Assembly: GCA_963772335.1 (NCBI GenBank)
Contig: CAVYXF010000001.1
Location: 992,001 to 1,056,000 of the forward strand
Origin: CAVYXF01 sp963772335
Lineage (GTDB): Bacteria; Pseudomonadota; Alphaproteobacteria; Rhizobiales; Rhodomicrobiaceae
DNA length: 64,000 nucleotides
Direction of reading: 5' to 3'
In this document: in pieces, positions 34,521 through 42,503 of the stretch
Layout of the letters: every line of letters begins with the position of its first letter
Position numbering within the stretch: the stretch's first letter is position 1
Program-made: the position numbers and the translations under genes
Notes under the pieces: model-generated
Database searches by the model: none
What the model saw: the letters and a program-made list of their open reading frames with translations, nothing else
Told to the model about the DNA's origin: nothing

Positions 34521-36907
34521 ACGTTCCGCGCCTCATCGCCGAGGAGAAACCGCAGGCCGTCGAAATCCGCGTTCGCGGCCGCGTCCAGGGCGTGGGCTTT
34601 CGTCCGACCGTCTGGCGCCTCGCGCAGCAGCTTGCGCTCACCGGCGAGGTGCTGAACGACGCGGAAGGCGTGCTGATCCGCGTTCAGGGCGACGAGCCCG
34701 TGATCGGCGCCTTTCTCGCACGGCTGAAAAGCGACGCACCGCCGCTCGCGCGCATCGACGATATTGCCGTGAAGCCATTCGCGGGTCCGCTGCCCGACAG
34801 CTTCCATATCGTCGAGAGCGCCCGTGGCAAGGTGCGCACGCAAATCGCGCCGGATGCCGCCATTTGCGAAGCCTGCGCCGCGGAGGTTCTCAGCCCCTTC
34901 GAGCGCCGCTACCGCTACCCCTTCACCAATTGCACCCATTGCGGGCCGCGTCTCAGCATCATCGAGGGGCTCCCTTACGACCGCGCCATGACCACCATGG
35001 CGCCTTTCGCACTGTGCCTGAACTGCCGCTGCGAATACGACGAACCCGCCGACCGCCGCTTTCATGCCGAGGCAATCGCCTGCCACGCCTGCGGGCCGCG
35101 GGCACGACTGATCCGCTTCGACGGCGCGGCGATCAGCTTCGATCAGTACTCCATGCTCGACGATGTCGACGCGGCGGCCAGCCTCATTCAGAAGGGCGAG
35201 ATCGTCGCCATCAAGGGACTGGGCGGTTATCAGCTCGCCTGCGACGCGACCAACGCTGAGGCCGTCGCGCGGCTCCGCACAGGCAAAGGCCGGGACGCCA
35301 AACCGTTCGCGCTGATGGCCCGCGACATGGAGATCATCCTCGCCTATTGCACGGTCGACGAGGCGGAGGAGCATCTGCTGCGCAGCGCCGCCGCGCCGAT
35401 CGTGCTGCTGGCCGCGCACGGGGCAAAGCGCCTGCCGGAGGAGACCGCTCCCGGCCTCTCGACGCTCGGCTTCATGCTGCCGACGACGCCGATGCATCTA
35501 ATGCTGCTGCGCCGCCTCAACCGCCCCGTGGTGATGACCAGCGGCAACATCTCCGAGGAGCCGCAGATCATTGATGATGCGCAAGCGCGCAGCCTTCAGG
35601 CTATCACCCCCTTTGCGCTTGTGCATGATCGCGCCATCGCCAATCGCGTGGACAACTCCGTTGCCCGCGTGGACGGCGGACACGTGCGGCTGCTCCGCCG
35701 GGCGCGGGGCTATGCGCCCGCGCCAATCACGCTCCCGCAGGGTTTCGAGTCCGCGCCGGACATCCTGGCGATGGGCGGCGAGCTGAAGGCCACGGCCTGT
35801 CTCGTCAAGGACGGCGCCGCGATCCTCACCCAGCATCTTGGCGATCTGGAGAATGACGCGACCTTCGACGACTATCGCCGCGCGCTCGATCTCTACGCCG
35901 ATCTGTTCGACCACAGCCCGTCCACGCTCATCGCCGATCTGCATCCCGAATACCTTTCCACCAAGCTTGCGGTTGAGCGCAGCCGCGCCAATTGCCTGCC
36001 GCTGATCCAGGTGCAGCACCACCATGCCCATATCGCCTCTTGCCTCGCCGAGAATGGCCGGCCGCTGGATGGGCCGCCCGTGCTCGGCATTGCGCTGGAC
36101 GGGCTCGGCCTGGGCGACGACGGCACGATCTGGGGCGGCGAATTCCTGCTCGCGGATTATCGGGGCTATCAGCTGCTCGGCACCTTCAAGCCGGTCGCCA
36201 TGCCGGGCGGCGCCCAGGCCATCCGCCAGCCCTGGCGCAATCTCTACGCCCACTTGACCGCCGAGCTGGGCTGGTCCGATTTCGCGCTGAACTTCGCCGA
36301 GACCGAGCTCTATGCCTTCCTTGCCGAAAAGCCGCGGCCGACGCTCGACGCCATGATCAAGCGGCAGGTGAACGCGCCGCTCGCCTCCTCCTGCGGCCGG
36401 CTTTTCGATGCTGTGGCGGCGGCGGTCGGCATCTGCCGGGAGCGGCAGTGCTATGAAGGTGAGGCGGCAGCCAGGCTGGAAGCCATCGCCGCCGAGGGCC
36501 TGCTGCGCGGCCCGGATGAAGAATACCCCGTTGCCATTCCCAATCTGCCGGGATCAGGCCTGCCCTATGTCGAGCCGGTCGGCCTGTGGCGGGCCCTTCT
36601 CGGCGATCTCTGGCTAAAGACGCCGTCGCCCATCATCGCCGCGCGCTTCCACCGCTGGCTGGTCAATTCGGTCACCGCGATGGCGGTAAAGCTCGCGCGC
36701 CGCTCGGCACCAGATGGCGCGCGCTTCGATACCGTCGCGCTCTCCGGTGGCTGTTTTCATAACCGTATCCTCCTCGAAGAGCTCACTGACCGCCTTGAGG
36801 CGGAGAACTTCACGGTGCTCAGCCAGGCACTGGTGCCTGCCGGCGATGGTGGTTTGGCTCTCGGACAGGCGGCGATCGGCGCAGCGCGGCTCATTGCGGC
36901 GAGCTAA
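34517..36907 (+). CDS. hypF: Carbamoyltransferase HypF
   Basis: A 796-residue maturation enzyme that makes the thiocarbamate used for the CN ligands of the active-site iron. Domains in order: acylphosphatase (about 14-100, VRGRVQGVGFRPTVWRLA), two zinc-finger pairs with cysteines at 117/120, 139/142, 167/170 and 189/192, a YrdC-like domain (about 205-390) and a Kae1/carbamoyltransferase-like domain with HHHAHIASCLAENG and LSGGCFHN. The start is set by ATGA overlap with the NHL gene. It is the only hypF in view and must serve both hydrogenases. Confidence 0.96.
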   Translation: MNVPRLIAEEKPQAVEIRVRGRVQGVGFRPTVWRLAQQLALTGEVLNDAEGVLIRVQGDEPVIGAFLARLKSDAPPLARIDDIAVKPFAGPLPDSFHIVESARGKVRTQIAPDAAICEACAAEVLSPFERRYRYPFTNCTHCGPRLSIIEGLPYDRAMTTMAPFALCLNCRCEYDEPADRRFHAEAIACHACGPRARLIRFDGAAISFDQYSMLDDVDAAASLIQKGEIVAIKGLGGYQLACDATNAEAVARLRTGKGRDAKPFALMARDMEIILAYCTVDEAEEHLLRSAAAPIVLLAAHGAKRLPEETAPGLSTLGFMLPTTPMHLMLLRRLNRPVVMTSGNISEEPQIIDDAQARSLQAITPFALVHDRAIANRVDNSVARVDGGHVRLLRRARGYAPAPITLPQGFESAPDILAMGGELKATACLVKDGAAILTQHLGDLENDATFDDYRRALDLYADLFDHSPSTLIADLHPEYLSTKLAVERSRANCLPLIQVQHHHAHIASCLAENGRPLDGPPVLGIALDGLGLGDDGTIWGGEFLLADYRGYQLLGTFKPVAMPGGAQAIRQPWRNLYAHLTAELGWSDFALNFAETELYAFLAEKPRPTLDAMIKRQVNAPLASSCGRLFDAVAAAVGICRERQCYEGEAAARLEAIAAEGLLRGPDEEYPVAIPNLPGSGLPYVEPVGLWRALLGDLWLKTPSPIIAARFHRWLVNSVTAMAVKLARRSAPDGARFDTVALSGGCFHNRILLEELTDRLEAENFTVLSQALVPAGDGGLALGQAAIGAARLIAAS

Positions 36908-37460
36908 GCGGCACCCAGCGAGACCCACCCGGCTCGCTCAACTGTGACTTTTCGCTGATTTCGTTCTTATTCGCGATAGCAAATGGGCAGCAAATGCCTT
37001 CTCCACCTCCACAAAGGCAGAGAACTTAATCATCTGGGAATGGATTTAGGTTGACCTTTACGCAGTATTGAGGGAGCGTGAGAGCCTGTCTTTCTTGTTG
37101 TAAAAGCTGCGACAGAAAGCGTGATCTGGCTGCGGCACCGAATTATTCTGGGTGCCTGAAGGGCCAGAAGGAGGCTGTCGGTCATGCGCCTTAAAAGTGA
37201 GCCAGTCGGCTTCTCTCCTCAAGAATTTCGATTGCCTTTTCTCAAGACTTGCCGGGCCGGACGACGAGGCTTACCCGACACGACTGCGCGCATCTAAGAA
37301 ATACGATTTGACCGGAGAGTACCGCCCCAATTCGTCGGCAATTTGACTTTCTAATGCTGAAACGGCGCCCGACATGGGCAGGCCGAAAATAGCAGAGCGA
37401 AGAGGACCGTCAGCAAAACAGCGCACCGCCGCTGCATCATAAAATCATCGGGAGGTCGAT
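36908..37460. other. Intergenic region before the group 1h block
   Basis: About 550 bases between hypF and hhyS, lower in GC than the flanking genes. No convincing ORF. A weak hairpin (AGCGAG / CTCGCT) follows hypF at about 36918-36940 and could attenuate transcription. The length and composition suggest that hhyS has its own promoter, separate from the group 2a operon. No operator was recognised. Confidence 0.5.
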
Positions 37461-38555
37461 ATGGACGCCAAGCGAGCGGGGAATGGTCATGGGCGCCGGA
37501 TGCAGCCCAAACCGGGCCGGATGACCGAGCACAGACCCAACATCGATGAGGTGCACATTCTGTGGATCACCGGAGGTCTTGGGTGCGATGGAGACTCGGT
37601 TTCGATCACGGCCGCCACACAGCCGAGCCTTGAGGATGTGGTGCTCGGCACAATTCCGGGCCTCCCGAAAGTCCATCTGCACAATCCGGTGCTGGCCTAT
37701 ACGGTCGGCGATGAGTTCATGGCGCCCTTTCATGCGGCGGCGCGCGGGGAGCTGACCAATTTCGTACTGGTGATGGAAGGCTCGATCCCCAATGAGAAGC
37801 TCAGCGGCGATGGCTACTGGGCGGCGTTCGGCACCGATCCAAAGACCGGAGACCCGATCACAATTCCGGAATGGATCGACCGCTTAGCACCCAAGGCGCT
37901 CGGCATCGTCACCGCTGGCACCTGCTCGGCCTATGGCGGCATTCATGCCATGCAGGGCAATGCCACCGGCTGCATGGGCGTTGCCGATTATCTCGGCTGG
38001 AACTGGAAATCCAAAGCCGGCTTGCCGATCGTCAACGTGCCCGGCTGCCCAGTGCAGCCTGACAATTTCATGGAAACGCTACTCTATCTGCTCCGCCAGC
38101 TCGCGGGGCTCGCGCCGATGATCCCGGTGGACGAGGCCGGGCGGCCGCAATGGCTGTTCGGGAAGACGGTTCACGAGGGCTGCGACCGTGCCGGCTATTA
38201 CGAGGTCGGCGACTTCGCCGATGAGTACGGCTCGCCGAAATGCATCGTGAAGCTGGGCTGCTGGGGGCCAGCGGTGCAATGCAACGTCCCCAAGCGCGGC
38301 TGGATGGCCGGCATCGGCGGCTGCCCGAATGTCGGTGGCATCTGTATCGGCTGCACGATGCCGGGCTTTCCCGACAAGTTCATGCCCTTCATGGACCCGC
38401 CCCCCGGCGCGACGATCTCCAAAACGCTGATCAAGCCTTATGGCTGGATCATCCGAGCGCTGCGCCCGCTCACCACCGATGCGCTGAACCACGAGCCGAA
38501 GTGGCGGCACAACCGGCCGACACTCACCACCGGCTATCGCGAAGCCAAGCACTAG
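37461..38555 (+). CDS. hhyS: Group 1h [NiFe] hydrogenase small subunit
   Basis: A 364-residue iron-sulfur subunit of the actinobacterial-type high-affinity hydrogenase. It has no Tat signal. In the proximal-cluster motif GGLGCDGDSVSI, Cys42 is followed by Asp45 where other groups have a second Cys; this is the 3Cys-1Asp coordination known from group 1h enzymes. Other ligands are in AGTCSAYGGIHAM, VPGCPVQPDN, HEGCDRAGYYE, KLGCWGPAVQCN and GGICIGCTMPGF. GGAGG lies seven bases before the ATG. About 30 N-terminal residues are basic and not part of the core. Confidence 0.96.
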   Translation: MDAKRAGNGHGRRMQPKPGRMTEHRPNIDEVHILWITGGLGCDGDSVSITAATQPSLEDVVLGTIPGLPKVHLHNPVLAYTVGDEFMAPFHAAARGELTNFVLVMEGSIPNEKLSGDGYWAAFGTDPKTGDPITIPEWIDRLAPKALGIVTAGTCSAYGGIHAMQGNATGCMGVADYLGWNWKSKAGLPIVNVPGCPVQPDNFMETLLYLLRQLAGLAPMIPVDEAGRPQWLFGKTVHEGCDRAGYYEVGDFADEYGSPKCIVKLGCWGPAVQCNVPKRGWMAGIGGCPNVGGICIGCTMPGFPDKFMPFMDPPPGATISKTLIKPYGWIIRALRPLTTDALNHEPKWRHNRPTLTTGYREAKH

Positions 38556-38594
38556 GCGGGGTTTTCCCCTGCGGCATTCAATTCGGAGACCGCA

Positions 38595-40394
38595 ATGTCA
38601 TTGGACGCACCAACCATCGCCCCGACGAGAAAGCCCTCGCAGATCGTCGAGATGAACTGGGACCCGATCACCCGCATCGTCGGGTCGCTCGGCATCTACA
38701 CCAAAATCGACTTCGCCAACCGCATCGTCACCGACTGCCACGCAACCTCGTCGATCTTCCGCGGCTATTCGATCTTCATGAAGGGCAAGGACCCGCGCGA
38801 CGCGCATTTCATCACCAGCCGCATCTGTGGCATTTGCGGCGACAATCACGCCACCTGCTCGGTCTATGCGCAGAACATGGCCTATGGCATCCGCCCGCCC
38901 GCCATGGCCGAGTGGATCACCAATCTGGGCGAAGCCGCCGAATACATGTTCGACCACAACATCTTTCAGGACAATCTGGTCGGGGTCGACTTCTGCGAGA
39001 AGATGGTCCGCGAGACCAATCCGGGCGTCTGGGAGCTGGCCAAGCGCACGGAGGCGCCGCACGCCGCCGATCACGGCTACCGCACCATCGCCGACATCAT
39101 GACGGCGCTCAACCCGTTTACGGGCGAGTTCTATCGCGAGACGCTGCATGTCAGCCGGTATACGCGCGAGATGTTCTGCCTGATGGAAGGCCGCCATGTC
39201 CATCCATCGACGCTCTATCCCGGCGGCGTCGGCACCGTGCCGACGGTGCAGCTCTTCACCGACTATCTCACGCGCCTGATGCGCTATTGCGAGTTCATGA
39301 AGAAATGCGTGCCGCTGCACGATGATCTGTTCGATTTCTTCTATGATGCCCTCCCCGGCTATGAGGAGGTCGGACGCCGGCGCATTCTGCTCGGCTGCTG
39401 GGGCTCGTTCCAGGATCCGGACGTCTGCGACTACAATTACAAGACCATGACCGACTGGGGACGGGCGATGTACGTCACGCCTGGCGTTGTGATCGACGGC
39501 AAGCTCGTCACCACCGATCTCGTCGATATCAACCTCAACATCCGCATCCTGCTCGGCCATTCCTATTACGAGGACTGGGACCAGGGCGAGACCTTCGTCA
39601 AAAACGACCCGCTCGGCAATCCTGTCGACCAGAAGCATCCCTGGAACCAGACCACCGTCCCGCGTCCGCAGAAGCGCAATTTCGACGGCAAATATTCCTG
39701 GGTGATGTGTCCGCGCTGGCTCGACAAACGGACCGGCGATCATCTCGCGCTGGACACGGGCGGCGGCGCTTTTGCGCGCCTGTTCGCCACGGCCCTCGCC
39801 GGCATCGTCGACATGGGCTATGTGAAGGCGACCGGGAACAGTGTTGTGATGCATCTGCCGCGGACCGCGCTCAAGCCTGAGGTGACATTCGAGTGGAAAG
39901 TGCCGCAATGGTCGAACGCCATTGAGCGCGACCGGGCCCGCACCTATTTCCAGGCCTATTCGGCGGCAGCGGCGCTCTATTTCATAGAGCAGGCGCTTGC
40001 CGAATTGCAAGCGGGGCGCACCGCCACCTTCACCCCGTTCAAGGTGCCGGACGAGGCGATCGGTTGCGGCTTCCATGAGGCGGTACGCGGCGTGCTCTCG
40101 CATCATCTCGTGATCCGGGGCGGCAAGATCGCCAACTACCATCCCTATCCGCCAACGCCCTGGAACGGCACGCCGCGTGACATGTACGGCACACTCGGGC
40201 CGTATGAGGACGCGATCAAAGACACGCCGATCTTCGAAGAGAACGGCCCCGACAATTTCAAGGGCATCGACATCATGCGCGCCGTGCGCAGCTTCGACCC
40301 GTGCCTGCCCTGCGGCGTGCATATGTATGTCGGCGAGGGCAAGACCATCGAGACCGTGCATTCGCCGATGTTCGGCGTTGGACACGGCTCATGA
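38595..40394 (+). CDS. hhyL: Group 1h [NiFe] hydrogenase large subunit
   Basis: A 599-residue catalytic subunit. The L1 motif RICGICGDNHATC has Cys78/Cys81 and L2 DPCLPCGVHM has Cys570/Cys573; 23 residues follow the L2 His and would be cleaved by a protease on maturation. Intact, unlike hupL. It oxidises H2 at the Ni-Fe site and hands electrons to HhyS; group 1h enzymes from soil bacteria work at atmospheric H2 and in O2. The next gene overlaps its stop (ATGA). GGAGAC precedes the ATG. Confidence 0.96.
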   Translation: MSLDAPTIAPTRKPSQIVEMNWDPITRIVGSLGIYTKIDFANRIVTDCHATSSIFRGYSIFMKGKDPRDAHFITSRICGICGDNHATCSVYAQNMAYGIRPPAMAEWITNLGEAAEYMFDHNIFQDNLVGVDFCEKMVRETNPGVWELAKRTEAPHAADHGYRTIADIMTALNPFTGEFYRETLHVSRYTREMFCLMEGRHVHPSTLYPGGVGTVPTVQLFTDYLTRLMRYCEFMKKCVPLHDDLFDFFYDALPGYEEVGRRRILLGCWGSFQDPDVCDYNYKTMTDWGRAMYVTPGVVIDGKLVTTDLVDINLNIRILLGHSYYEDWDQGETFVKNDPLGNPVDQKHPWNQTTVPRPQKRNFDGKYSWVMCPRWLDKRTGDHLALDTGGGAFARLFATALAGIVDMGYVKATGNSVVMHLPRTALKPEVTFEWKVPQWSNAIERDRARTYFQAYSAAAALYFIEQALAELQAGRTATFTPFKVPDEAIGCGFHEAVRGVLSHHLVIRGGKIANYHPYPPTPWNGTPRDMYGTLGPYEDAIKDTPIFEENGPDNFKGIDIMRAVRSFDPCLPCGVHMYVGEGKTIETVHSPMFGVGHGS

Positions 40395-40927
40395 TGATAT
40401 CGGAGGCAGACGGCGAGGACGTGAGGCGCGCGGCGCGGCGGCTGGAAGAGCTGATCACCGCGCTCGGGTCCCATCCCGATCCGGAAGCCAGCGGGCCGGC
40501 ACGCGAGCTGGTTGCCCTGGTGCTCGACATGCATGCGCTCGGGCTGGCGCGGCTGATGGCAATCCTTGCGGGCGCCGAAGGCCGGGATGCGATCACGGCG
40601 CGGCTGCTTCAGGATGATCATGTCCGCGCCCTCTTGCTGCTGCACGGCCTGCATCCGGAGGATATGGAGACCCGCGTGCGCCGGGCAGTAGAGCGGCTGC
40701 GCCCGCATCTGGGCGTACACGGCCTGCGGCTCGAGATGGTTGAAATCGCGGGCGGCAGCATCCGCCTGAGGCTGCACGGCGTAGAAGCCGTGAAGGCCAC
40801 GCTGCTCTGGTCGCTGCCGGGGGAGATCGAGGAGGCGATCGTGGAGGCGGCCCCTGATGCCGAGCGGATCGTGATCGACGGCCTCGATGTCGTGCGCTGG
40901 CCCGCCCCTAGCCATGCAGCCGAATGA
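40391..40927 (+). CDS. Cysteine-free NifU-like protein coupled to hhyL
   Basis: A 178-residue protein starting MMISEADGEDVRRAARRL. The helical N-terminus and the following NifU-like domain (VRRAVERLRPHLGVHGLRLE, then EAVKATLLWSLPGEIEEAI) match the first 165 residues of the NifU-Rieske protein in architecture. However, the CDGCPAS cluster motif is missing and the whole protein has no cysteine, and there is no Rieske part. It occupies the position of HhyE-like genes. It may be a structural partner of HhyL that has lost cluster binding. Overlap with hhyL (ATGA) implies coupled synthesis. Confidence 0.75.
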   Translation: MMISEADGEDVRRAARRLEELITALGSHPDPEASGPARELVALVLDMHALGLARLMAILAGAEGRDAITARLLQDDHVRALLLLHGLHPEDMETRVRRAVERLRPHLGVHGLRLEMVEIAGGSIRLRLHGVEAVKATLLWSLPGEIEEAIVEAAPDAERIVIDGLDVVRWPAPSHAAE

Positions 40928-41010
40928 TGCGCGCCAAAAAGCGGAGGGAATGGGAAACGAAGCCGTTCTTGTAGGAACGGCTGGGAATAGGCCTCTCAAT
41001 AGGCACTGCT

Positions 41011-41160
41011 TGCCCTCTCCCCTGGCGGGAGAGGGCGGCGAGGCGAAGCCGAGCCGGGTGAGGGGGTCGGATATATCAGCAACCAGGGAGATCGCGGCGC
41101 CATCGTCCCCCTCACCCACCCGCCTTCGGCGGGAGCCCTCTCCCGCTAGGGGAGAGGGTG
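41011..41160. repeat. GC-rich palindromic element pair A (REP/BIME-like)
   Basis: Two inverted units: 41011-41070 (a CCCTCTCCC...GGGAGAGGG hairpin followed by GAGCCGGGTGAGGGGG) and 41105-41160 in the opposite orientation (CCCCCTCACCC ... CCCTCTCCCGCTAGGGGAGAGGG, shown split). They face each other with about 34 bases between. Located between the cysteine-free NifU-like gene and the DUF5947-like gene. The same unit occurs at 43137-43345 and, in degraded form, at 45925-46055. Confidence 0.75.
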
Positions 41161-41215
41161 GCCCCGTGCCGCAGGCGAGGCCGACGACCGGATCGAGCAA
41201 GACCAGACGAACACC

Positions 41216-41863
41216 ATGCACATAACGACAGGCATACCGTCGGGGAATTGGGTGGCAAAGCTTCACCGCTTTGCTCGCGCGCCTGCCGCAAGCCCCCAAG
41301 AGCATTGCGAGTTGTGCGCCGCGCCGATCCCCGAGACCCATGCCCATCTGGCCGAGCCGGTGGCCAGGCGGCTGCTCTGCGTTTGTCGGGCCTGCGCGAC
41401 CCTCCTTGGCAACACGCAGGGCGGACGCTACCGCGTTGTTCCCGAGCACGCGGAGCGGCTGGAAGGAGTTCAACTTACCGATGCCGAATGGGATGCTCTC
41501 GGCATTCCCATCGGGCTTGCGTTCTTCTTCCACAGCACCGCCGAAGGCCATATCGTCGCCTTTTATCCCGGTCCTGCTGGCCCGATGCAGTCGATGCTGG
41601 AGCTCAGTGCCTGGACCCAGCTTGCCGCGCGCAATCCGGTGCTCGCCGGGCTGACGCCCGATGTCGAGGCGCTGCTGGTCAACCGGGTGAACGGCGCCCG
41701 CGCTTACTACCGTATGCCGATCGACCGCTGCTATGCGCTGGTCGGGCTGATCCGCAAGCGTTGGCAGGGCGTCTCGGGCGGGGCGGCGGCATGGCAGGCG
41801 ATCGATGCGTTTTTCGCCGATCTCCCCGGGCCACAGAACGGCAATGGTGGGCGGCATGATTGA
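41216..41863 (+). CDS. DUF5947-like hydrogenase-operon protein
   Basis: A 215-residue protein similar, as far as I can judge, to DUF5947 proteins found beside actinobacterial hydrogenases. Two cysteine pairs, CELC and CVCRAC, about 23 residues apart near the N-terminus suggest a zinc or iron site. The middle contains LGIPIGLAFFFHSTAEGH and the C-terminus a basic helix (LIRKRWQGVSGG). It follows the palindromic element pair and overlaps the next gene by eight bases. Function unknown. Confidence 0.75.
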   Translation: MHITTGIPSGNWVAKLHRFARAPAASPQEHCELCAAPIPETHAHLAEPVARRLLCVCRACATLLGNTQGGRYRVVPEHAERLEGVQLTDAEWDALGIPIGLAFFFHSTAEGHIVAFYPGPAGPMQSMLELSAWTQLAARNPVLAGLTPDVEALLVNRVNGARAYYRMPIDRCYALVGLIRKRWQGVSGGAAAWQAIDAFFADLPGPQNGNGGRHD

Positions 41864-42503
41864 TCTCACCTTCGCCGTGGAGAGCATCGCAATCGAGCGC
41901 TTTGCGGTCGCACCGACCCTGCTGTTCAAGCTGCGCGTCGCCGCCGCGGAAGGCATGCAGGTCGACAACATCCTCCTGCAATGCCAGCTCCGCCTCGATG
42001 TGACCCAGCGGCGCTATAGCCCGCGCGAGCAGCAGCACCTTCTCGAGCTGTTCGGCGATACACGGCGCTGGGACGACTCGCTCCAAAGCATGCTCTGGAC
42101 CCACGTCAGCATTCAGGTGCCGCGCTTTGTCGGAGCGTGCGTTGTCGATCTGCCGGTGCCGTGCAGCTTCGACTTCAATGTCGCGGCGACCAAGTATTTC
42201 CATGGCCTCGAAGGCGGGGAGGTGCCGCTCGCGCTCCTGTTCAGCGGCACGGTGTTCTACCGCGACGAGGATGGCTTCCTGCAGATGGACCAGATCGCCT
42301 GGAGCAAGGAGACCGCCTGCCGCCTGCCCGTGAGCCTGTGGCAGGAGATGGTTGAGCTCTACTACCCCGGAAGCGTCTGGCTGCGCGTCGAGCGGCCGGT
42401 GTTCGATGCGCTCTACGGCTACAAGCGTCGGCGTGGCCTCACCAGCTTCGATGCGGCGCTGCAGGCCCTGCTGGAGGAGCAGCGCGAGGAGAGCTGCCCA
42501 TGA
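41856..42503 (+). CDS. DUF6084-like hydrogenase-operon protein
   Basis: A 215-residue protein starting MIDLTFAVESIAIERFAVAP, mainly beta with segments such as WTHVSIQVPRFVGACVVDLPVP and a helical end (SFDAALQALLEEQ). It resembles DUF6084, a family I associate with hydrogenase loci. The ATG at 41856 overlaps the upstream stop; an ATG at 41844 is possible. The next ORF starts four bases before its stop. No motif points to a catalytic activity. Confidence 0.75.
   Translation: MIDLTFAVESIAIERFAVAPTLLFKLRVAAAEGMQVDNILLQCQLRLDVTQRRYSPREQQHLLELFGDTRRWDDSLQSMLWTHVSIQVPRFVGACVVDLPVPCSFDFNVAATKYFHGLEGGEVPLALLFSGTVFYRDEDGFLQMDQIAWSKETACRLPVSLWQEMVELYYPGSVWLRVERPVFDALYGYKRRRGLTSFDAALQALLEEQREESCP

Noticed and set aside
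37152..37346. 64-codon plus-strand ORF between hypF and hhyS
   Set aside because: No ribosome site, unremarkable composition and no relation to neighbours.
38598..40385. 595-codon minus-strand ORF opposite hhyL
   Set aside because: Exactly antisense to a well-conserved hydrogenase subunit; typical third-position GC shadow.
40145..41971. 608-codon minus-strand ORF over the hhyL end and the palindromic repeats
   Set aside because: Antisense to three coupled genes and crosses a repeat; no motif or ribosome site.
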